DNA from: Brachypterus glaber | Taxonomy: Eukaryota > Arthropoda > Insecta > Coleoptera > Kateretidae | DNA: 64,000 nt | Assembly: GCA_958510825.1 (NCBI GenBank) | Contig: OY294044.1 | Span: forward strand, 83,994,895 to 84,058,894 | Reading direction: 5' to 3' | In this document: piece after piece, positions 1 to 11,875 of the stretch | Numbering within the stretch: position 1 is the stretch's first letter | Layout: each line of letters opens with the position of its first letter | Notes under the pieces: generated by a model | The model's input: only the letters and a program-made list of their open reading frames with translations | Told to the model about the DNA's origin: nothing | Database searches by the model: none | Position numbers and translations under genes: made by a program

Positions 1-1839
1 AAGTTGTGCCCTTAATAACTTTTTATCAAAATTTTGAGAAGTATAATATATTCAAAGTTTAGTTAAATCTTACTGAAACCAATTTTGAATAAGAAGGGAG
101 CGAGGTAGTCGAGGGGTCAGCGAGCTTTTTTAATATTAAATTTGTTTTCAGCGGCCAAAAATACCCAAGTAAAATATACTCTGGTAATTGAACTTATTTT
201 TTTTTGTGAGCCTGTGTTTATACATTTATACAAAAATACGATTCTTTCATAAACCTTAACAGGGTTATCCCTAAGCTTTTAAGCTTAAATGGATTATGTC
301 CTACTCTAGGGTACACCCATTCAAAAGTTACGTGTGTACATAGCATACATAATAAAAAATACATACATGTTAAACTTACAACCTTCTTTTGTGAATTCGG
401 TTAAAATTAAGTGCATAAAACTTTAAAGACCCTCATCAAAGTTTTTTATTTTAAAAAGTTGAGAAATTTTCCAAACAATAAAATCAATTTTTTTATTCTG
501 TTTTTATTTGTATGTATAAATTATATTTTAAATAAACTTACCCCAAAAATGATGTCACATAAAAAAATACAAATAAAACTACATTGTTCTAAACTTCCAC
601 TAAACAAATAAATATAAAAAAAATATAAAAATAATTTTTTTTACACTAAATACTTTTTTTAAATAAAATTATAACCTATACAATTTTAAAATATTAAAGT
701 CTATATTTTAAAATATGTTTATTTAATTTTTCGGTAAATATTTGGAAAGTTTTTTTTTTATTTATTTTAATCGCCGCGCGTAAATTTTGACCGATATTTA
801 TTTCATTGATAAGTCTTAAGGATCATGAGTAGCAAGGACGATCGACCTTGGCGCCTATACACAGACTGCCTGGCGTCCAGGCGTACAAATATTAAAATAG
901 GGCGCTTGCGCCATCTTAAACGCATGGACCCAAAATCAGATACAGGGCGATTCGGCCAAGAAATCATTTGTTTTTGGCAATAGGAGATTTTAATTTAAAT
1001 GAGTAGGTACTCAGATTATACTCAGTCCATCTAACCAATCAGGGAGTTCAAAACTGATATATAACTAAAAATAATCTAACCACTCAATTAAATCAAAAAC
1101 CCCTATTATTGGGAAAGCTCATTATCATTAAAGGGCCCCCCAAAAGTAATGTGAGATTAAAGGTAGATTTTATTTACAGATAATCTTACCTGGATTTAGT
1201 GTTAAAATGAACGATCGCTACTATACCTAACACTTCATATAGTCTGCCACACGGTAAGAAAGCTCTGACGAAAGGGGGAGGTATTACAGAACGCCCAGCG
1301 CGCTCTCTTCTTTGCGTCTTTGTATATTCGTTTCCGTTATTTTTTAAATAAAGTGTCAAACAATACACCCCAAACATTTCTGATTTTACATGAATGAAAG
1401 AGGATGACGCCCTTTGCCGGCAAAAGACTATGACGTCACTCATCTGAGAAAAATCAAAAGATGTCCCGCTTACTACAAAAATAGACCTGTCCGAGGAATG
1501 TTTCTAAAAATTATTGTTTTTAGAATTTATATTCGAATTTATTTATTTTAAAAATTCCTCACCGTTTAATAGCTATTACTATATATATTATTTTTTCAGC
1601 ACCTATAGGTACTATTGAATATATTATATATTATATTATATTTAATCATATTAGACCTAGGTGCTCCTAGTTAACAGTATTATTTTTTGCACAGAAAAAA
1701 AAAGTTGTCTTAACTCAAGAATGTGTGATTTGGATTTAATGAAGCGAATATATTCTCATTTAAAGCAAAATTGTGCTATAAATATAAAAGGATACACTCA
1801 GAAAATGTAATTGTAATTTAATATTAAATTTTAAAGTGT
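1..1839. other. No gene recognised; AT-rich intergenic DNA
   Basis: No conserved coding sequence is visible. About 770-1450 is less AT-rich than its surroundings and holds an 85-codon open frame on the minus strand (1186-1443) that resembles no family I know and has no clear coding signature. A short inverted motif (GGCGC TT GCGCC) lies near 900. It could be a promoter-proximal or old repeat region of an unseen gene; nothing decides this. Confidence 0.4.
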
Positions 1840-2575
1840 AAATACATATTTGTTATTTATATAGCCACCACTGGTATTTAATGCTTTACTTGTGATATTA
1901 AATACTACAATGTGTGTATTATATACAATATGTTGTCATACTACTACTATATTACAACGTGCTGGAACATTTGGATCCCCACGCAACATGTGTTTATAAA
2001 TACTAGCATGTTATAGTAAAAATTACTGTAACATTTGGTAAAGCACATAAAACTTATAGTATGGTATACTTTGAGTTGTCGTTAAGTTGTATTACTGATC
2101 TAGTTTAAAGTATGTTACAGTATTCAGAAAAATTAACAATCGGTAAATAATACCAAAATTTTGATTATTATTAATATAAAGATTGCAAACACATACAATT
2201 ACACACTGACAAAATAATAGATCCTTTTTTTACTTTCCTCTGCATTATTAATAATCAAAATTTTGGTATTATTTGTCGATTGTTACATTACTACATACTG
2301 TAACATACTTTAAACTAGATCAATAACACAACAACTATAATACAACTTATAGTATACCAAACTATAACTGTGATATAATTTACCAAATGTTACAGTATTA
2401 ATAAACACATGTTGCGTGGGGATCCGAATGTACCAGCACACTCTCTATGTTAGTATGACAACATATGGTATATAATACAAACATTGTAGTATTTAATATT
2501 ACAAGTGAAGTATTAAATACCAATGGTGGCGATATAAATAAAAAATATGTATCAACAAATAACATTCAGTATTAA
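1840..2575. mobile_element. Foldback (long inverted repeat) element, family C copy 1
   Basis: Two arms of about 330 bp (about 1840-2170 and 2245-2575) are reverse complements with scattered mismatches, around a ~75-bp loop. Shared blocks include GGATCCCCACGCAACATG on the left and its complement on the right, and an inner AATACCAAAATTTTGAT block. A second copy with the same arms and loop lies at 56750-57444. No open reading frame fits a transposase, so this is a non-autonomous element. The target duplication is not certain, so the superfamily is not assigned. Confidence 0.85.
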
Positions 2576-2702
2576 AAATACAACAAAATTTAAGAATATG
2601 GTTTGCTTAAAAGGAGAATATGTTCTCAAATATAAAAGGATAATATAATAATATATAATATATGTTATTTGTTCTGTCACAGCCGGAATAATTATAAACC
2701 AT

Positions 2703-2952
2703 ATGCACTGATAAAACAGTTTATTTGTGTCAACTAAATATTTGGTTGGATATGGCCAATTTAATTATTTTTTTGTGACAAATAAATTTTATTTCTATCA
2801 AATAAACTGTTTTGTTCCCATTAATAAATCATTTTGAAATTAAAATATTTGTTTACATGAACTAAATATTTATTTGACTCAAATACAATTTTTTACTCGC
2901 AACCAAATAATTTAATTGGCCATATCCAAATAAATCCTTTTTATCAGTGTAA
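2703..2952. mobile_element. MITE-like foldback with CACTGATAAAA termini
   Basis: A ~250-bp unit begins CACTGATAAAA and ends TTTTTATCAGTG. Inner blocks also pair: TTTGGTTGGATATGGCCAAT on the left against ATTGGCCATATCC on the right. There is no coding capacity. It is a small DNA-transposon derivative of unassigned superfamily. Confidence 0.75.
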
Positions 2953-3985
2953 AGTTTATTTTCAAAGAATTTGCACTTTATTTATAACTTTACATATAAC
3001 TTTTTTGTTATTTACATATAACTTTATAACTCTAATTTGACGATGTGTATAGATATACAATAATGTTAAACTATGTTTACTGAATATTTAACACGACTAT
3101 ATCTGCACGGCTTGCTTCAATTTATATTTCAGTAGTTAAATGAATCACCCTGTATATATTAAATATGTGTCTTTTTGCTTTAAATCCAGTGGCTTATATT
3201 AATTAAGGGACTACGTTATTATCCTATTTATGTAAAATAATATTACCTATTTTATGCAAAATATTTGAGTTATTTGCGGATTTGGAATATCAGCTTTTAA
3301 ACATGAAACCCCTACAAATGTGAGATAAAGCTTTAAATAGACACCGCAGGACCCTTAAACTGGCGCTTTTAAATACATTTTATCCAGTATTAACCTTTTG
3401 TTAGTCTGGTGTGTTTTTTTTGTTCACATATTTGGTCTAGTGGGTCAAATTAATGATTGATGATATTCTATTATTTTTGCGTTAAGCCTTTAGATTATTT
3501 TGTATTTGCAACCAAATTTGGTGTGTTTTATCAGTAATTGTAATTTAAAAAGGACAAAATCGGCTCGTGTCGTAAAACTGATTAATAGAAATTATTATAC
3601 GCTCGTTTACTTTTAATAAAGCACATATTTTTAAATATTTGGAATTTTCTCATTTTGTCTAAGAAAAATATCTAAATGTTTATAATATAAACATTACCTA
3701 ATATTATTAAAAATCATTTTCCCACTACGCTTATGCTGAATTTTGACCTCTACGAGATATAAATTGGGTAAACTTTCATTTTGTCGAAATGTGCTACATT
3801 TAAAATAAATCATTTTTAGGTTTGACCCCCCTGATGTCAAAAATGTCTTATTTTCCCCGTTTTCGAGATTTTTTATTTAATTTTTTTACATGGTAATTTT
3901 AGATTACTATTTTACGGTTTTGTAGTAAAATTTGCGTATTATAACGATTTTTAGAATTTAATTTAACTAAAAAAATTTAATTTTT
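2953..3985. other. Nothing recognised
   Basis: AT-rich DNA without a convincing open frame, RNA gene or repeat boundary. Confidence 0.4.
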
Positions 3986-3989
3986 ATTA

Positions 3990-4950
3990 GAAAAAATACG
4001 ATGTTGCCAAAACGTGGACTTTAGATTAGCCGAAATCTGCTCTAGAAAAAATTAATATACAGATGAGTTCCTTTACTTCCAATAAAGAATTTTCCACCTT
4101 GATTTCCTTGCGGAAATGCGCTATTGTCAAATTTCGCACTTTAGATTAGCCGAAATCTGCTGTAGAAAAAAATAATATATATGTATCTCATTTTCTTTGC
4201 TTCCACGAACAAATTTGCAACCTTACATCTCTTGCGAAAATGCGCCGTTGCCAAATTGCGCACTTTAAAATAGCCGAAATCTGGTATAGAAAAAATTAAT
4301 GTACAGCTCGTCAAACTTAGGATGAGACGTGGAAATAAAAGAGAAGTATTCGGAGGAAGAAAGATAGGCGGTACGCGCACTTCTACTAACAACTGGTGTA
4401 TTTAGCCGTTGTTGAATGCGCACTAGGGGGGCGTGTCCATATTTAAAAACTCACGTCTCATCCTAAGTTTGACAAGCTGTACATGTGTTTTAGGTGTTCC
4501 GTGCCGCGCCGTGATGAACTGAGCATGCGTCGTAGGGGGCTGACTGTTTTCCAATGTATTATTTTAAATAAAAACCAATTTTTTACAAAAACAAACACCA
4601 AATAACAAAAAACCAAATCAAACTTGGCACGGAGCTATTTATTTGGTAGAAATAACTTTTCCAACCTAAAAAAAACACTCCCATTTTTTTTTTCTATAGC
4701 AGATTTTGGCAATTCAAAAGTTCAGAGTTTGGCAACAGCGCATTTCCGCAGGAAAAGGCAAATTTCTTCTCAAAACTAAAGGAAATCGTATATATGATAC
4801 TGTTTTCTAAAACAGATTTCGGCTAAATTAAAGTGCACTAAAGTGCACATATTGGCAACCGCTTATTTCCGCAAGGAAAGCTAGGTGGCATAATTCTTCA
4901 TTTTAATCACTGAATTCATCTGTATACAGCTTTCGGCTAAAGTGAAGTTG
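3990..4950. mobile_element. Foldback element built of ~120-bp tandem units, family G
   Basis: The left arm (about 3990-4295) holds about three head-to-tail units, each carrying TTAGCCGAAATCTGCT, then a block like CTTGCGGAAATGCGC, then a TTGCCAAATTTCGCACTTT-like block. The right arm (about 4680-4950) has the same units in inverted orientation (for example GCGCATTTCCGCAGGAAA, and AGATTTCGGCTAA near 4806). A separate MITE (4300-4483) sits near the centre. No coding region. The tandem units inside inverted arms recall Foldback-type elements, but no terminus or target duplication was fixed. Confidence 0.7.
4300..4483. mobile_element. Nested MITE with 31-bp terminal inverted repeats
   Basis: The left end starts TGTACAGCTCGTCAAACTTA and the right end is its complement (TAAGTTTGACAAGCTGTACA), continuing to the GATGAGACGTG block with one mismatch in about 31 bp. 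The 184-bp unit interrupts the centre of the family G foldback, so it is younger than that element or has been captured in it. An 83-codon minus-strand open frame inside is not supported as a gene. Confidence 0.8.
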
Positions 4951-5323
4951 AGCCTAGAAATTTACTGAGTGCCGCAGGTGGTCAGAAATTAAAACTTTTA
5001 GGTTTCGTTGGGTTCAATATCACCCCAAACTAACGGAAGGTTAAGGTGTAAATAGGTATGCATTTGATTTTTTTATTATTTAAACTGTTTACTAAACAGT
5101 GTTTAGTTGAAGTTATGTGAAGAAAGAATTAGCACAAAATAACGAGTTTGTTAAAAGGCAAGATAATTCATATTGTGGTTATTTTCACACAAAATTCTTC
5201 AACTATCCTGGTGAAATCGATGTAGGGTAAGGAAGTTAAAGGTGGGTATAACTTTTATTGTATTTTTCACAGCACCCAGAACGGCTTGAACTCCTGGATG
5301 TATGTGCACGAAAAAGAAAAAGG
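4951..5323. other. Nothing recognised
   Basis: Non-coding stretch between the family G foldback and the poly-A end of the next LINE. Confidence 0.4.
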
Positions 5324-6470
5324 TTTTTTTTTTTAGAATTATAATAGATTTTATTTATGCTAAATACAAGTTTTTACAAGTTTGCAATCGTCAGGATGGT
5401 ATTTGAAAATGTAACTAAATAACTAAACATAATAAAATAAATAACAACATAACAAACACAGATATCACAAAAATTAGAATTCGTTAATATTAACATTTCT
5501 AAGAGAATTAGTGAATTCGTCCGTGGAATAAAATGCATGAACCAAAAGGTAATGTTTCAGCCTTTTTTTGAACGTATTGTCACCCAATTGAGTTATTTCA
5601 ATGGGTAAACTGTTGTAAAAAGAGGGACCAAAATAATTAAAGCAATGTCTACTAGAATGCAGTCTTAAAAACGAAAGTTTAATTTTATCTCTATTACGTG
5701 TAGTAGGGCCGTCATTGGCACGCGTCGTGTAGTGAGAAAGTCTAGCTCTAGTGGCACATATTGACTCATAGACCAGTAAAGAAGGCATCGTTAGTATGTT
5801 TAGGGATTTAAATTTGTCCCTAACATCATCACGATACCTGCTTCCAGTTATGATTCTCAATGCACGCCTTTGGAGACCAAAAATACGACCCGCGTGACAA
5901 CTAAAGCCCCAAATGGTTAACCCGTACCTTAGGTGAGACATAAACAAAGCGTAGTAAGCACTTAATAAAACCTTAAATGGCACTTTATCACGAAGGTATC
6001 GTAATAGGAAAAGTGATTTATTTAATTTCGTAGCCAATTAATCGATATGAGGTTCCCAGCTTAACTTCTGATCAAGATATATGCCCAACAGTTTTGGGTT
6101 TTCAACGTTTTCGTCAGATATATCTCTATGAGAAAAATAAATTGTTGACGTCTTATTTGTATTTAAGCTAAGTGAGTTGGCTGAGAACCAATCAAGTAAC
6201 TTAGCTTCGTTTCTTAGAACCTCTGTTATTAGGGTGTTTAAATTATTTAATAACTTAAGGAAGGTGGTATCGTCAGCAAATAAAGTAAGATCCTCATTGG
6301 GCACAGAGTTTATTAGGTCATTAATGAACAGGAGGAATAGAATAGGACCGAGGACACTACCCTGTGGCACGCCCACACCAACAAAGCCTTCTCTTGACTG
6401 AGAACCATTAATGGTAGTAAACTGACGCCTGTTTTGTACGGTATCCCAAGTGCGCGAGTCTATTTGCACT
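5324..6470 (-). mobile_element. 5'-truncated non-LTR retrotransposon (LINE), CR1/Jockey-like
   Basis: Read on the minus strand, this has the C-terminal half of a reverse transcriptase, a ~140-bp 3' UTR with AATAAA-like signals, and a terminal A-run (the T-run at 5324-5334 on the plus strand). The 5' end lies just upstream of the palm motif that precedes the catalytic FADD box, which is the ordinary 5' truncation of target-primed reverse transcription. Insertion polarity, poly-A tail and truncation agree. The clade is judged from motif style only. Confidence 0.85.
5474..6469 (-). pseudogene. LINE reverse transcriptase, C-terminal fragment with one in-frame stop
   Basis: Residues 1-143 (6469 down to 6038) contain the RT motif GVPQGSVLGPILFLLFIND and the catalytic LFADDTTF box, then the KLLGIYLDQKLSWEPHID-type thumb segment. 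A single TAA at about 6038-6040 separates this from the same-frame continuation (6037-5474), which has the HLRYGLTIWG segment and the C-terminal region usual in CR1-like ORF2 proteins. The fingers, the N-terminal RT motifs and the endonuclease are absent. The enzyme would copy element RNA at a nicked target; this copy is dead through truncation and the nonsense codon. Confidence 0.9.
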
Positions 6471-6884
6471 TAGCCATTTTTTTGTTTTGTTTTTTTTTCT
6501 ATAAATAAAAATTAGGAAAAAGTATTATTTTGTTGGAAGCAGTTTAGCTGTGCCTTTTTTACTTATCACTTTAAATAAGCTTCCAATTATAAGCAAACTC
6601 AGGTGTTTAATCCAGGTCAAATAACCCACATATTTTATTAAAAAAATAATAATCAAGATTTAAAATCATTGAAGATTATCATGTATAATTAGGATTAATT
6701 TTATAAAAAAAAATGGATTGGACTTTTTATGCTCACGAAAATCACACTAATTTATTTTTTACTTGAATGATAAATTACACAAAATATAATAGACGCCAGA
6801 TTTTATTAAAAAACAAAACACAAATAACTGATAATTTCATAATATTCCATTTTTATTAATGAAAATTTTATTTCAACTAAAAAC
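6471..6884. other. Nothing recognised
   Basis: AT-rich non-coding DNA between the LINE truncation point and the next dispersed repeat. Confidence 0.4.
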
Positions 6885-7431
6885 AATAAATATAAAATAT
6901 TTTTTGCACGACCAAGACTAAAACCTAATTTTACGCTTTCATTTTCGGGACTAAACTTGTCATGCCATTTTTCTCCCTAGGAAATAAAAATCACGGCAAC
7001 CTTGATAATATTAAAATATTATACTTACTATGTGCTTTTCTGGTTCAAAAATTAGGTTTGGTGGTGTTTTGTAATAAATTAGCGATTCAAACCAATTTAT
7101 TTGATTTTAACAAAGAAAACCTTTAAAAATAACATTTTTATAACAATTTATACATAATTTAAAATTTATCATCTTCGTCCATTTTTTTGACGTTTGTGTC
7201 AACCATATTAAAAAATAATTGAAATCGCGATAGCCATGAAACTGACTTTTCGCAATTTACAGGCATCTTGATTAAATTACGAAAATAAAACAACCGATTT
7301 TAGAGGCATGGTTTTTAATTTTAATTTTATCTACGTACCTAAATTATGTTTGGTCCTGCAAAAAATAGTGTATATACCTCAGGACTAAACTTGGCTGTTT
7401 TAGTCCCTTGGTATAAAAATAACTATTAAAG
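6885..7431. repeat. Dispersed repeat family N, copy 1 (GGGACTAAA type)
   Basis: This ~550-bp non-coding block matches 47715-48293 along its length, with point differences and small indels: both have GCACGACCAA near the start, a shared central block of several hundred bases, and CTGTTTTAGTCCCTTGG at the end. GGGACTAAAC near 6950 and TTTAGTCCC near 7400 are inversely oriented, suggesting a DNA-transposon derivative, but no target duplication is fixed. Confidence 0.8.
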
Positions 7432-7900
7432 CTCGTTTTCCAAACATGGACGCGTGCGCCGAAATAGCATCTTATGTAACTTGTCTTTAAATATCTTATA
7501 ACACATTTCATTATCAGTTCCCACAAAAAATAATTTAAGTAATGCTGTGGTGGCTTTTTTACTGTTCTCAGTTTTTAATGTTTTATTAACACATCAGGTA
7601 AGCCGCAGCGCGCTGTTTGCTTAAGTTAAAAATAATATTTTTTTTCTACTATCATCTTTATAAATACTAGTGTCTGCACTCTTTTTTATTATGTAAACAA
7701 GCGTTTACTCACACCGTGCATATTATTGCTAAAGTCACGGTTAGAAGATTTTATGTAAAATACTTTTTTGGCATTTTTTTTTAAACATATCCAAAAAAAG
7801 AACTTTTTTTTTAAGTTTTTTTCAATGTTGGATTCTTTTTTTTATGTTTTTATACAAATCCTACATCGTACATTGTTGGGTGTCATTTTATATGTCAGTT
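7432..7900. other. Nothing recognised
   Basis: AT-rich DNA. The short block GCTCGTTTTCCAAACATGG near 7432 recurs with one difference near 40522, so part may be old repeat. Confidence 0.35.
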
Positions 7901-7904
7901 TTAA

Positions 7905-8420
7905 CCTTTACCTGGCACACCTCCCCTAAGTAACATACCTGGCACTGTGAGGTTCGTACGAACCCCAGTGACAAATATCCTTGTAAAACTTGAAATATTG
8001 ATTATATTTTTTTTAGAAAAAATCAGAGATCATCTTCAGATACCCCTTTAAAGGGTGGAATAGTCAGAGTTTAGAAAAATCAAGATCAGCGTTCAGAAAA
8101 AATTCGGAAACTTGAAAAACTTGAAAAAAAAAACGTTTTTTAGAAAAAAATTCATAACTTTTTTGTTTTTTGATAAAAAGGGCTAAAATTTTAGGTATGG
8201 CTTCTTCTATTATATCACTATAAAGGAAAAATATTAGTTTTCATGGGTCTTTCACAGAAAAACTGAACCGTCGCAGCGCTATCCTAGTGGCATAGGTATA
8301 AAAGTGTACCCCTTGACTACCGATAGATGTCGTTACGAGTTTAGATTTCGAAGATTTAGATATCGAAAATCGACGAGTAACAGCGTGGGGTTCGTACGTA
8401 CCCCCTGTGCCAGGTAAAGG
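7905..8420. mobile_element. piggyBac-type MITE with TTAA target duplication
   Basis: A 516-bp unit is flanked on both sides by TTAA (7901-7904 and 8421-8424). Its ends are perfect inverted repeats, CCTTTACCTGGCAC on the left and GTGCCAGGTAAAGG on the right. Just inside are palindromic blocks, GAGGTTCGTACGAACCCC on the left and GGGGTTCGTACGTACCCC on the right. TTAA duplication with C-rich termini is the hallmark of the piggyBac superfamily. No transposase is encoded, so it would need a partner in trans. Confidence 0.88.
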
Positions 8421-8617
8421 TTAAGAAACGGTTTGCTGGTGTTAAAATAATGGAAAACTATAATACTTTTTACTAATTTTATGTAATATTACTAATTTTT
8501 AACAATTTTAGCTAAAATATTAAGCAATACTCCACCAAAGTAGTTAAACAGGCCAAGTTTTCCATAGAAAATATGCCACAAAAGGGCACTAAACGGTAAG
8601 ACGTATTATAAACAATA

Positions 8618-8692
8618 AAAGGCTTTCCCAAAAATTTTAAAATTTTCAAAATGGGAATCAAGATGACTTACACTTGTAAAGTCATCTTGATG
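8618..8692. repeat. Family D hairpin end fragment plus short hairpin
   Basis: GGCTTTCCC followed by an AAAATTTTCAAAATGGGAA block matches the hairpin end of family D (see 36851). Next to it, AAGATGACTT-ACACTTGT-AAGTCATCTT forms a 10-bp stem. It is a remnant of a larger repeat. Confidence 0.55.
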
Positions 8693-8734
8693 GAAATAAT
8701 ATAATAACATTTCAGTTATTTTGTCCATTTTGAT

Positions 8735-8890
8735 GTTTGTTTTCATGGTCTACTGCCATGAAAAGTATAGTACATTACTCGTGTTGAAAGGACCTACGCA
8801 CTTAGGAAAAGTAACGCACTCATACGTGCGTAATCGCTCATTTACAACTCTTGAAATGTAATATACTATTAAAAACTTTTGTTGTATCCC
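8735..8890 (+). repeat. Dispersed repeat family R, copy 1
   Basis: This non-coding block matches the reverse complement of 22690-22860. Both share AAAAGTATAGTACATTACTCG, AAAAGTAACGCACT and CTCATTTACAACTC in the same order. Function and class are unknown. Confidence 0.65.
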
Positions 8891-9072
8891 AGAAGCATAG
8901 ATATTTAAAATACTAGCAAAAAACTATTGATTGATTAACAAATATCGATTGTGGAAGAGATCTACTAAATTATTAAATACTACTTTCATGATTATTCCAT
9001 ATTAAATAGTAATATTTAACAAAGGAATGACAAAAGATAACGTACACGTATTGTATTAAGATAATATCATAT

Positions 9073-9237
9073 ACAAGTATAAGCACACGAATTTACGTAT
9101 GTATCGACCGATTTTTTTTAAGTAAATAAGTTTGAAAATAATTATTAAACAAATAATTCGTTTAAAAGGGGCTAGACATAAATTACGAGGATTTATTTTA
9201 TTATAATCTGTCGATAAATACGTAAATTCATGTGCTT
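9073..9237. mobile_element. Hairpin MITE, interrupted by the hAT-like element
   Basis: Arms pair as AAGTATAAGCACACGAATTT (near 9075) against AAATTCATGTGCTTATACTT (near 9225), with further pairing over about 40 bp. The hAT-like element at 9246-12807 lies in its right terminus; 12808-12830 looks like the displaced remainder. Non-coding, superfamily unknown. Confidence 0.65.
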
Positions 9238-9245
9238 ATACTTAT
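9238..9245. repeat. 8-bp target site duplication, left
   Basis: ATACTTAT here is repeated exactly at 12808-12815, immediately outside the TAGGGTGCCCAG / CTGGGCACCCTA termini. Confidence 0.9.
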
Positions 9246-9599
9246 TAGGGTGCCCAGTAAAAATTAAAAAATGGATTTTTTTAGGGTCCCATCCCCTATA
9301 AATGTTTATTTAGGTCAAAAAACAACCCTCAATTTTTTTCAGATTTTTAAAAAAATATTTAGAAGTCGCGCCCGGCGGGTTTTTGAGAGAGAAAACATGT
9401 TAGGCCTTTTTATTATTATTTAAATATAAAAAGATTGAAATCCGGCGATTTTAGAAGGGGAACCTATTTTTGAATAATAAGGGAATATACAAAAAAAAAT
9501 TACCCTTTTACATGAAAAAATGGCTTTACCAGGGTAAAAACATTTCAAAAATTGTTGTATGAAGCTTATTTATGCTACAAAAAAGGTTACTTAGAAATT

Positions 9600-10130
9600 T
9601 TTCTCATAGGTCATTTTTTTTTAGAAATTCATGAATAGATACCAATACCAATTTATTTTTTCGTTTGGACGAAAATTTGGAAAAAATTTCAAAATATTTA
9701 CCCCCTCACGCCCTCGGGGGTGGAGTTAGAGAAATTTTATTATCAGATTCAATTTCAGCAACCTTAAAAACCTCTATATAGCAATTTTAATTTTTTTCTA
9801 AAAAAAATGTATTTTTCCCCATTTGGCCCCCTTGCCGCACGCCAATGTTCACCAAAAACAATCCCTAGCGAGAACTTTTGGTAACATACCTGTATGCCAA
9901 AATTCAAGTCTCTAGCTTAAAGCGTTCTTAAGTTATCGTGCTTACAAGATTTCCCGGACAGACCGATCGACCGATCGACCGACAATTTTTTTTTTTGCTT
10001 GAAATTGATTTATATCGACATAAAACGTCATAAAACGCAAAAATTCGCAAAAAAAAAAATTGAAAATTTTTGCACGAATACAAGGCTCCGAAATTTTGAA
10101 AATTTTCAAAATGGGAAAGCAAAATAAACG
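9600..10130 (-). repeat. Family D repeat arm, copy D1
   Basis: Reads as the reverse complement of the left part of D2: the C-rich/G-rich module near 9700-9722, the GGGGAAAAATACATTTTTTT block, the conserved segment around 9850-9960, a CCGATCGACCGATCGACCG tetranucleotide run, and the AT-rich hairpin end near 10110. It pairs with D2 to form the inner arms of the hAT-like element. Confidence 0.8.
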
Positions 10131-10175
10131 TCTTACTTTTTTTTGAAAAAAAAAGATTATTTAATGTGTTTTATT

Positions 10176-10968
10176 ATACAGGGCGTGCATTAAGTCTGGA
10201 ATCACCCGATTAACTTTTTAGTTACAAGTAAAACACTCGGATAGGTCGATTTTTATTTTTAATTTTGCAAATTATGGTGTAATAAAAGTTATTAAAATTT
10301 GCACCCCCTTGCACCCTCACCCCCCAACTTTTTTTTTTTCAAATAGCAACACTTCGTTGGAAAGGTAATTTAATAAGCTTTCCAACGGTGTATAATAAAG
10401 CCTAATTTGGTAAAGGGCTAATGATAAAATGCACAATTTAGTTTATTATAAAGATATTTAAAGTATAACTTTAGTTCACTATAAATGTTCAAATTGATGT
10501 CCTTCAGCTCTTTGACAGTGGACAGTAAAAAAACGGAATTAAAATCGATTAAATAGTAAACATAAAATTGGTCAATAAAAAGAAAAAAAATTGCATTTTT
10601 CAAGAGGGTATAAAATATTACAATAAGTTTAAAACAACCTTATTTAGATTCTCAGGAAGGTGCCAAGTAGGAAATAGGGCAACAATTACCATATTATGCG
10701 TAATATTTCACACAAACAATGTTTAAATAAAACATGCGTTTTTTCATAGACCCTTTAACAAATTAGGCTTTATCATACACTGTTGGAAAGCTTATTAAAT
10801 TACCTTTCCAATGATGTATCACAAGGGGTAGGTTGCTATTTGAAAAAAAAAGTTTAGGGTTTGCAGAATTAAAAATATAAATCGACCTGTCTGAGGATTT
10901 TTGTATTTTACTTGTAACTAAAAAGTTATTCGGGTGATTCCAGACTTAATGCACGCACTGTATAATTT
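10176..10968. mobile_element. Nested foldback element with GGGCGTGCATTAAGTCTGGA ends
   Basis: The left arm begins GGGCGTGCATTAAGTCTGGA and continues with ATCACCCGA and TTTTTAGTTACAAGTAAAA. The right arm is the complement (TTTTACTTGTAACTAAAAA, then TCCAGACTTAATGCACGC). Pairing extends inward about 300 bp, including the ATTAGGCTTTATCATACA and GGAAAGGTAATTTAATAAGC blocks. It sits between the two D arms. Non-coding; superfamily not assigned. Confidence 0.82.
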
Positions 10969-11035
10969 AACATATTACAAGGCATTTTGAAAACATTTTG
11001 CTTTCCCATTTTGAAAATTTTCAAGATTTCGGTCG

Positions 11036-11125
11036 ATCGGTCGATAGGTCGATAGGTCGATCGGTCGATCGGTCGATAGGTCGATCGGTCGATCGGTCGT
11101 TCGGTCGATCGGTCAATCGGTCTGT
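11036..11125 (+). repeat. Expanded GGTCGATC microsatellite
   Basis: About eleven 8-bp GGTCGATC/GGTCGATA units with point changes. Other D copies have only two or three, so this copy has expanded. Confidence 0.85.
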
Positions 11126-11875
11126 CCGGGAAATCTTGTAAGCACGATAACTTAAGAACGCTTTAAGCTAGAGACTTGAATTTTGGCATACAGGTATGTT
11201 ACCAAAAGTTCTCGCTCGGGATTGTTTTTGGTGAACATTGGCGTGCGGCAAGGAGGGCAAATGGGGAAAAATACATTTTTTTTAGAAAAAATTTAAAATT
11301 GCTGTATAGAGGTTTTTAAGGTTGCTGAAATTGAATCTGATAATAAAATTTCTCTAACACCACCCCCCGAGGGGGTGAGGGGGTAAATATTTGTAATGTT
11401 TTTCAAATTTTCGTGAAAATTTGTAGATAGGGGTTTTTGAGGTTGATAAAAATGAATCTTGAAATATATTTTTTGAAACCCACCCCCTTAGGGGTGGGGG
11501 TGATTTTTGTGAAAATTGGTATATTGACGTTTTTGAGGTTGCTGGAAGTGAATCTGATAATAAAAATGGTCTAACTCTACCCCTACCCCCAGGGGGTGGG
11601 GGGGTATTTTGTGAAAGTTGGTATATAGGGGTTTTTGTAGATAGGGGTTTTCGAGGTTGATAAAAATGAATCTTGAAACATATTTTTTGAAACCCACCCC
11701 CTTAGGGGTGGGGGGTGATTTTTTTGAAAATTGGTATATTGACGTTTTTGAGGAAGTGAATCTGATAATAAAAATGGTCTAACACTACCCCTACCCCCAG
11801 GGGGTGGGGTGTGATTTTGTGAAAGTTGGTATCTAGGGGTTATCAAGGTTGCTGAAACTAAATTTTATAATAAAA

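Noticed and set aside
770..960. CpG-rich promoter of a host gene
   Set aside because: Locally less AT-rich, but no downstream coding exon or core promoter could be identified.
1186..1443. 85-codon minus-strand open frame in GC-richer DNA
   Set aside because: No recognisable domain, no splice context and no second copy; length is within chance.
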